Shown here: positions 22,561 to 26,363 of the stretch, piece after piece | Numbering within the stretch: position 1 is the first letter of the stretch | How the letters are laid out: the number at the start of each line of letters is the position of its first letter | DNA from: Isoptericola sp042668085 | GTDB taxonomy: Bacteria; Actinomycetota; Actinomycetes; Actinomycetales; Cellulomonadaceae | Length of the DNA: 26,363 nucleotides | Reading direction: 5' to 3' | Assembly: GCF_042668085.1 (NCBI RefSeq) | Contig: NZ_JBHVBO010000035.1 | Location: forward strand, 1 to 26,363 | Position numbers and translations under genes: made by a program | The notes under the pieces: generated by a model | Seen by the model: the letters and a program-made list of their open reading frames with translations, nothing else | Database searches by the model: none | What the model was told of the DNA's origin: nothing

Positions 22561-25044
22561 TCAGCCGATCGCGGCGACCGGGGCGGGCAGCGGCTGCCCG
22601 GAGCCGTCGCGACGGTCGGTGCTCTCCGGCAGTTCGGCCGGCTGGCCGGCGCCGCCGACCGCGCGCGCCGGCCCCTCGCCGACCCAGGCCAGGACGAGGC
22701 CGTCCTCGCCCTTGAGGAAGCGGTGCGCGCGCACCCCGCCGGTGCCGCGCCCCTTGCCGGGGTACAGCTCGTACGGCGTGACCTTGGCGGAACCGCCGCC
22801 CGTGCCGGGCAGCGCGCCCGACGTCCCCGCCACCGTGACGACGGTGTGCAGGTCGCGGGTCGCCGCACGGGCCACGCCGAAGAAGACGACCTGCTGGCCG
22901 GCGCCGAGGCGGATGCCCGCCATGCCGGCGGCGGCGCGGCCCTGCGGGCGCACGGCGGAGGCGTCGAAGTGCAGCAGGCTCGCGTCCGAGGCGACGAAGA
23001 CGAGCTCGTCCTCGTCGCCGACGGGCGCGGCGCCGACCACCCGGTCGCCGTCCTTGAGGGCGATGACGTCCCACTCGTCGCGGTTCGCGGGCACGTCGCC
23101 CGCGGCGACGCGCTTGACGACCCCGTTCGCGGTGCCGAGCGCGAGCGTCGGGGCGTCCTCGTCCAGGGAGACCACGGCCAGCGCGGTCTCGCCGGGCGCC
23201 AGCGCGACCAGCTCGCTCACCGGGATGCCGCCCGACAGCGACGGCGGGCCGTCGACGGGGGGCAGCGCGGGCAGGTCGAGCACGGACACCCGCAGCAGGC
23301 GGCCCGCGGAGGTGACGAGACCGACGTCGCCGCGCGTGGTGGTCGCGACGTCGCCGCGCATCGCGTCGTGCGCGTGCCGGCGGCCGGCGCGCTCGAGGGG
23401 CGCGTCCGCGGCCTCGCCCGACGTGCGGGCCAGGAGCCCGGTGGCGGACAGCAGCGCCCGGGTGGGGGAGTCCGCGATTTCCAGGCTGATGGCGGGCGCC
23501 TTGCTGCGGCCATTCGTGGCCGCGGGGGCGGTGGCGCCGCCGGCCGAGTCGAGGAGCACCGTGCGGCGCGGGGTGCCGTAGGTGGAGGCGACCTCGCCCA
23601 TCTCGGCGCCGACGACGGCGCGCAGGCGGGCGTCGTCGGCGAGGATCTCCTGCAGCTCGGCGATCTCGCGCTCCAGCTCCGACTGCTCCTTCTCCAGCTC
23701 GATGCGGGAGAACTTGGTGAGGCGGCGCAGCTGGAGGTCGAGGATGTACGTGGCCTGGGGCTCCGACAGGTCGAAGACGCCCATGAGACGCTCGCGCGCC
23801 GCCGCGGCGTCGTCGGAGGAGCGGATGACCTGGATGACCTCGTCGATGTCGACGATGGCGAGCAGCAGGCCCTCCACCAGGTGCAGGCGCTCCTGCCGCT
23901 TGGCGAGCCGGAACGTCGAGCGGCGCCGCACCACGTCGATGCGGTGCTCCACCCACACGCGCAGCAGCTCGAGCAGGCCGAGCGTGCGCGGCTGCCCGTC
24001 GACGAGGGCCACGTTGTTGATGCCGAAGGAGTCCTCGAGCGGCGTGGTGCGGTACAGCTGCTCGAGCACGGCGTCGGGGTCGAAGCCGGTCTTCACCTCG
24101 ACGACCAGACGCAGGCCGTGGGTGCGGTCCGTGAGGTCCTGCACGTTCGTGACGCCCTGGATCTTCTTGGCCTTCACGCCGTCGGCGATCTTCTCGATCA
24201 CCTTCTCCGGGCCGACGCCGTAGGGCAGCTCGGTGACCACGATCCCCTTGCGGCGGGGTGTGACGTTCTCGACGCGGGCCGTGGCACGGGTGCGGAACGT
24301 GCCGCGCCCGGTGCGGTAGGCGTCGCGCACGCCGTCCAGCCCCACGATCTTGCCGCCCGACGGCAGGTCCGGGCCGGGCACGAAGCGCATGACGTCGTCG
24401 AGCGTCGCGTCGGGGTGCGCGATGAGGTACTGGGCGGCCGCGACGACCTCGACGAGGTTGTGCGGCGCCATGTTCGTCGCCATCCCGACGGCGATGCCGG
24501 ACGCGCCGTTGACCAGCAGGTTCGGCACGGCGGACGGCAGCACGGACGGCTGCGTGAGCTTGTTGTCGTAGTTCGGGACGAAGTCGACGACGTCCTCGTC
24601 GAGGCCCGCCGTCATGGCCATGGACGGCGGGGCGAGCCGGGCCTCGGTGTACCGGGGGGCGGCGGGGCCGTCGTCGAGCGAGCCGAAGTTCCCGTGCCCG
24701 TCCACCAGCGGCAGGCGCATCGAGAAGTCCTGCGCCAGACGCACCAGCGCGTCGTAGATCGCGGTGTCGCCGTGCGGGTGCAGCTTGCCCATGACCTCGC
24801 CGACCACGCGCGACGACTTCACGTGCGCGCGGTCGGGCCGCAGGCCCATGTCGGACATCATGTACAGGATCCGGCGGTGCACCGGCTTGAGGCCGTCGCG
24901 GGCGTCCGGCAGGGCGCGCGAGTAGATGACGGAGTACGCGTACTCGAGGAACGACGTCTCCATCTCCGCCGCGACGTCGATGTCGACGATCTTCTCGTCG
25001 AACGGCTCGTCGGTGGCGGGTGCGCTGCTGCTCTTGCGCGCCAT
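22561..25044 (-). CDS. parC: DNA topoisomerase IV subunit A (ParC)
   Basis: DNA cleavage and religation subunit of topoisomerase IV, 827 aa, partner of ParE encoded 9 kb away. The N-terminal region has FLEYAYSVIYSRALPDARDG, KPVHRRILYMM, the recognition helix HVKSSRVVGEVMGKLHPHGD and the catalytic Tyr132 in APRYTEARLA. At the position equivalent to E. coli GyrA Ser83 there is Thr (GDTAIYD), with Asp kept at position 87. A coiled-coil gate (about 440-480) leads to a C-terminal beta-pinwheel with degenerate blades. The strict GyrA box (QRRGGKG) is absent, only PQGRAAAGMAG being similar, which favours ParC. The ATG at 25044 has AGGAG 9 nt upstream; the open frame continues upstream through non-coding leader. 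It is divergent from the GNAT/acyl-CoA ligase gene. Confidence 0.92.
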   Translation of the reverse strand: MARKSSSAPATDEPFDEKIVDIDVAAEMETSFLEYAYSVIYSRALPDARDGLKPVHRRILYMMSDMGLRPDRAHVKSSRVVGEVMGKLHPHGDTAIYDALVRLAQDFSMRLPLVDGHGNFGSLDDGPAAPRYTEARLAPPSMAMTAGLDEDVVDFVPNYDNKLTQPSVLPSAVPNLLVNGASGIAVGMATNMAPHNLVEVVAAAQYLIAHPDATLDDVMRFVPGPDLPSGGKIVGLDGVRDAYRTGRGTFRTRATARVENVTPRRKGIVVTELPYGVGPEKVIEKIADGVKAKKIQGVTNVQDLTDRTHGLRLVVEVKTGFDPDAVLEQLYRTTPLEDSFGINNVALVDGQPRTLGLLELLRVWVEHRIDVVRRRSTFRLAKRQERLHLVEGLLLAIVDIDEVIQVIRSSDDAAAARERLMGVFDLSEPQATYILDLQLRRLTKFSRIELEKEQSELEREIAELQEILADDARLRAVVGAEMGEVASTYGTPRRTVLLDSAGGATAPAATNGRSKAPAISLEIADSPTRALLSATGLLARTSGEAADAPLERAGRRHAHDAMRGDVATTTRGDVGLVTSAGRLLRVSVLDLPALPPVDGPPSLSGGIPVSELVALAPGETALAVVSLDEDAPTLALGTANGVVKRVAAGDVPANRDEWDVIALKDGDRVVGAAPVGDEDELVFVASDASLLHFDASAVRPQGRAAAGMAGIRLGAGQQVVFFGVARAATRDLHTVVTVAGTSGALPGTGGGSAKVTPYELYPGKGRGTGGVRAHRFLKGEDGLVLAWVGEGPARAVGGAGQPAELPESTDRRDGSGQPLPAPVAAIG

Positions 25045-25058
25045 GCGGTGCGGCTCCT

Positions 25059-25082
25059 GGCTCGGTGGGCGGCTCGGTGGGG
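25059..25082. repeat. 12-bp tandem repeat in the parC leader
   Basis: Two adjacent copies of GGCTCGGTGGGS (25059-25070 and 25071-25082), differing only at the last base, just upstream of the parC ribosome-binding site (25054-25058) and within the predicted untranslated leader. Confidence 0.85.
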
Positions 25083-25109
25083 TGCGGGCGTCCTCGCGGA
25101 CGGCACCAG

Positions 25110-25115
25110 ACTCTA
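25110..25115 (-). promoter_or_regulatory. -10 hexamer of the parC promoter
   Basis: TAGAGT on the minus strand. A start near 25103 would give a leader of about 58 nt that includes the 12-bp repeats and the AGGAG site (25054-25058). It is one of the few leadered promoters here. Confidence 0.6.
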
Positions 25116-25175
25116 GCGGGGGCCGCCCACAGGGTGGCGCAGGCGCGGCGACGGGACGCTGTCGGGAGGCCCGGA

Positions 25176-25181
25176 TAGCCT
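25176..25181 (+). promoter_or_regulatory. -10 hexamer of the leaderless GNAT/acyl-CoA ligase promoter
   Basis: TAGCCT, 6 nt before GTG 25188. It sets the start of the partial gene at the right edge. Confidence 0.65.
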
Positions 25182-25187
25182 GCACGG

Positions 25188-26363
25188 GTGGACGCACCCG
25201 ACACTCCGGACGTGCAGCCGGGCGCTGAACCGGATCCCGAGTACCCGGTGGCGTGGGAGGCCGACGTCGTGCTGCGCGACGGCACCACCATGCACCTGCG
25301 CCCGCTGCGGCCCGACGACGCCGACGCGATCCAGCGCTTCCAGGAGGCGCAGTCCGAGCGGTCGGCGTACTTCCGCTTCTTCGCGCCGGTGCGCCGGCTC
25401 ACCGACCGGGAGCTGAACCGCCTCACGCACCTCGACCAGCGCGACCGGGTGGCGCTCGTGGCCGTGCGCCCCGGCGTCGACGACGCCGGGAACCCGCGCG
25501 AGGACGTGCTCGGCGTCGCGCGGTACGACAAGGTCGCGCCCGCCGAGGCGGAGGTGGCGTTCAACATCGCCGACGCGATGCAGGGCAAAGGCCTGGGCTC
25601 GGTGCTCCTGGAGCACGTCGCCGCGGCGGCGCGCGAGCGCGGCGTGCGCCGCTTCACCGCCGACGTCCTGCCGCAGAACTCCTCGATGCTCGCCGTCTTC
25701 CGCGACGCCGGGTACGCGGTGAGCCAGCACCTCGACGACGGCGTGGTCAGCGTCGCGTTCGACCTCGACCCCACGGAGCGCTCCCGCGAGGTCATGGCGG
25801 ACCGCGAGCACCGCGCCGAGGCGCGCTCGATGCAGGCGCTGCTGTCCGCCCGGCGGGTCCTGCTCGTCGGGCCGGGCCCGGCGGGGCCCGGGGGAGCGAC
25901 GCCGGAGCACCACCTCGCGCAGCGCGTCGTCGACGCCGCGGCGGCGGACCCGGGGGACACCCGGCTCACCGTGCTCGGCGTCCCCGGCCCGGTCCCGGAC
26001 GCCGACGGGCTGCGGGTGGCGACGTCGTGGGACGACGCGCTGGGGGCCGCCGGCGGCGGTGTCGGTGCCGACGACGCGAGCGACGGCGCGAGCGACGGTG
26101 CGAGCGAGGACGGCGTCGACCTCGCGCTGCTGTCGGTGCCGCCGGCCGACGCCGTCGACGCGGTGCGCCGCCTGGCCGGACGAGGCGTGCGCGGCGTCGT
26201 CGTGCTCGCCGCCGGGTACGCCGAGACCGGGCCGGACGGCCTGGCCCGGCAGCGCGAGCTGGTGCGCGCCGCGCACGCGGGCGGGATGCGCGTGGTCGGC
26301 CCCGCGTCGTTCGGCCTGCTCACCACGACGCCCGGCGCGCGGCTGCACGCCAGCCTCGCGGAG
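25188..26363 (+). CDS. GNAT/acyl-CoA ligase (NDP-forming) fusion protein, 3'-truncated
   Basis: The frame is open from GTG 25188 to the window end (392 codons), so the C-terminus is missing; full-length actinobacterial relatives are about 900 aa. Residues about 28-200 are a GNAT domain (VVLRDGTTMHLRPLRPDDAD, YFRFFAPVRRLTDREL, FNIADAMQGKGLG with the acetyl-CoA loop at 132-137, then PQNSSMLAVFRDAGY). From about 222 a CoA-binding Rossmann domain of the acetyl-CoA synthetase (ADP-forming) type begins, ending here with VVLAAGYAE and GMRVVGPASFGLL. Relatives of this architecture (PatA type) acetylate lysines of acyl-CoA synthetases. The usual VAVVGAS motif is replaced by VLLVGPGPAGPGG, and a DDASDGASDGASE linker interrupts the domain, so CoA-domain catalysis is doubtful. 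It is divergent from parC. Confidence 0.88.
   Translation, partial: MDAPDTPDVQPGAEPDPEYPVAWEADVVLRDGTTMHLRPLRPDDADAIQRFQEAQSERSAYFRFFAPVRRLTDRELNRLTHLDQRDRVALVAVRPGVDDAGNPREDVLGVARYDKVAPAEAEVAFNIADAMQGKGLGSVLLEHVAAAARERGVRRFTADVLPQNSSMLAVFRDAGYAVSQHLDDGVVSVAFDLDPTERSREVMADREHRAEARSMQALLSARRVLLVGPGPAGPGGATPEHHLAQRVVDAAAADPGDTRLTVLGVPGPVPDADGLRVATSWDDALGAAGGGVGADDASDGASDGASEDGVDLALLSVPPADAVDAVRRLAGRGVRGVVVLAAGYAETGPDGLARQRELVRAAHAGGMRVVGPASFGLLTTTPGARLHASLAE
26076..26107. repeat. 12-bp tandem repeat in the acyl-CoA ligase part
   Basis: GCGAGCGACGGC (26076-26087), GCGAGCGACGGT (26088-26099) and a partial third copy, GCGAGCGA (26100-26107). It encodes ASDGASDGASE, an in-frame low-complexity linker. 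Confidence 0.85.

Overview
The window is chromosomal DNA from a very high-GC actinobacterium, most likely order Micrococcales (Cellulomonadaceae or Promicromonosporaceae-like). The evidence is strong G/C bias at third codon positions, many GTG starts, TANNNT -10 elements, and actinobacterial families such as the Rv2175c-type DNA-binding protein, DUF4192, DUF7455 and an HrdB/SigA-type sigma factor. The genus assignment is inference. I saw no tRNA or rRNA gene, CRISPR array, insertion sequence, integrase or phage gene. The content is mostly core chromosome.

Layout, left to right. (1) 1-5573 is a block also known from Mycobacterium (the aroG-pknL-Rv2175c-idsA2 neighbourhood). It holds the 3' part of a class II DAHP synthase, a PASTA-domain Ser/Thr kinase divergent from a small HTH protein of the kind phosphorylated by PknL, a polyprenyl synthetase, and a lipoprotein of unknown function. 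(2) 5775-9421 holds a DUF4192 protein, a small universal stress protein, a 332-bp gap with two hairpins and a strong promoter, and the principal sigma factor. (3) 9518-10939 is a flavin-linked oxidase lying between two terminators that share identical stem arms. (4) 11107-13565 holds DUF7455 and topoisomerase IV subunit B (parE). (5) 13636-15724 holds a DUF4430 lipoprotein translationally coupled to a DUF6580 membrane protein, then DUF2200 and a GNAT acetyltransferase. (6) 15834-20600 holds B12-dependent methionine synthase (metH) divergent from a tandem-GNAT protein. (7) 20668-22541 holds a lysoplasmalogenase-like membrane protein, a GNAT protein whose 3' end overlaps it, and an alpha/beta hydrolase. 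(8) 22561-26363 holds topoisomerase IV subunit A (parC) divergent from a GNAT/acyl-CoA ligase fusion that runs off the right edge.

The clearest global signal is regulatory. Twelve genes have a TANNNT hexamer exactly 6 or 7 nt before the start codon, which is the arrangement expected of leaderless mRNAs. These hexamers also settle several start codons. A second recurring signal is perfect or near-perfect 12-bp tandem duplications at four separate places.

The best candidate for an undescribed functional unit is the coupled DUF4430 lipoprotein and DUF6580 membrane protein, close to the cobalamin-dependent metH. DUF4430 is the transcobalamin C-terminal-like domain, so a corrinoid-uptake role is a reasonable but untested inference.
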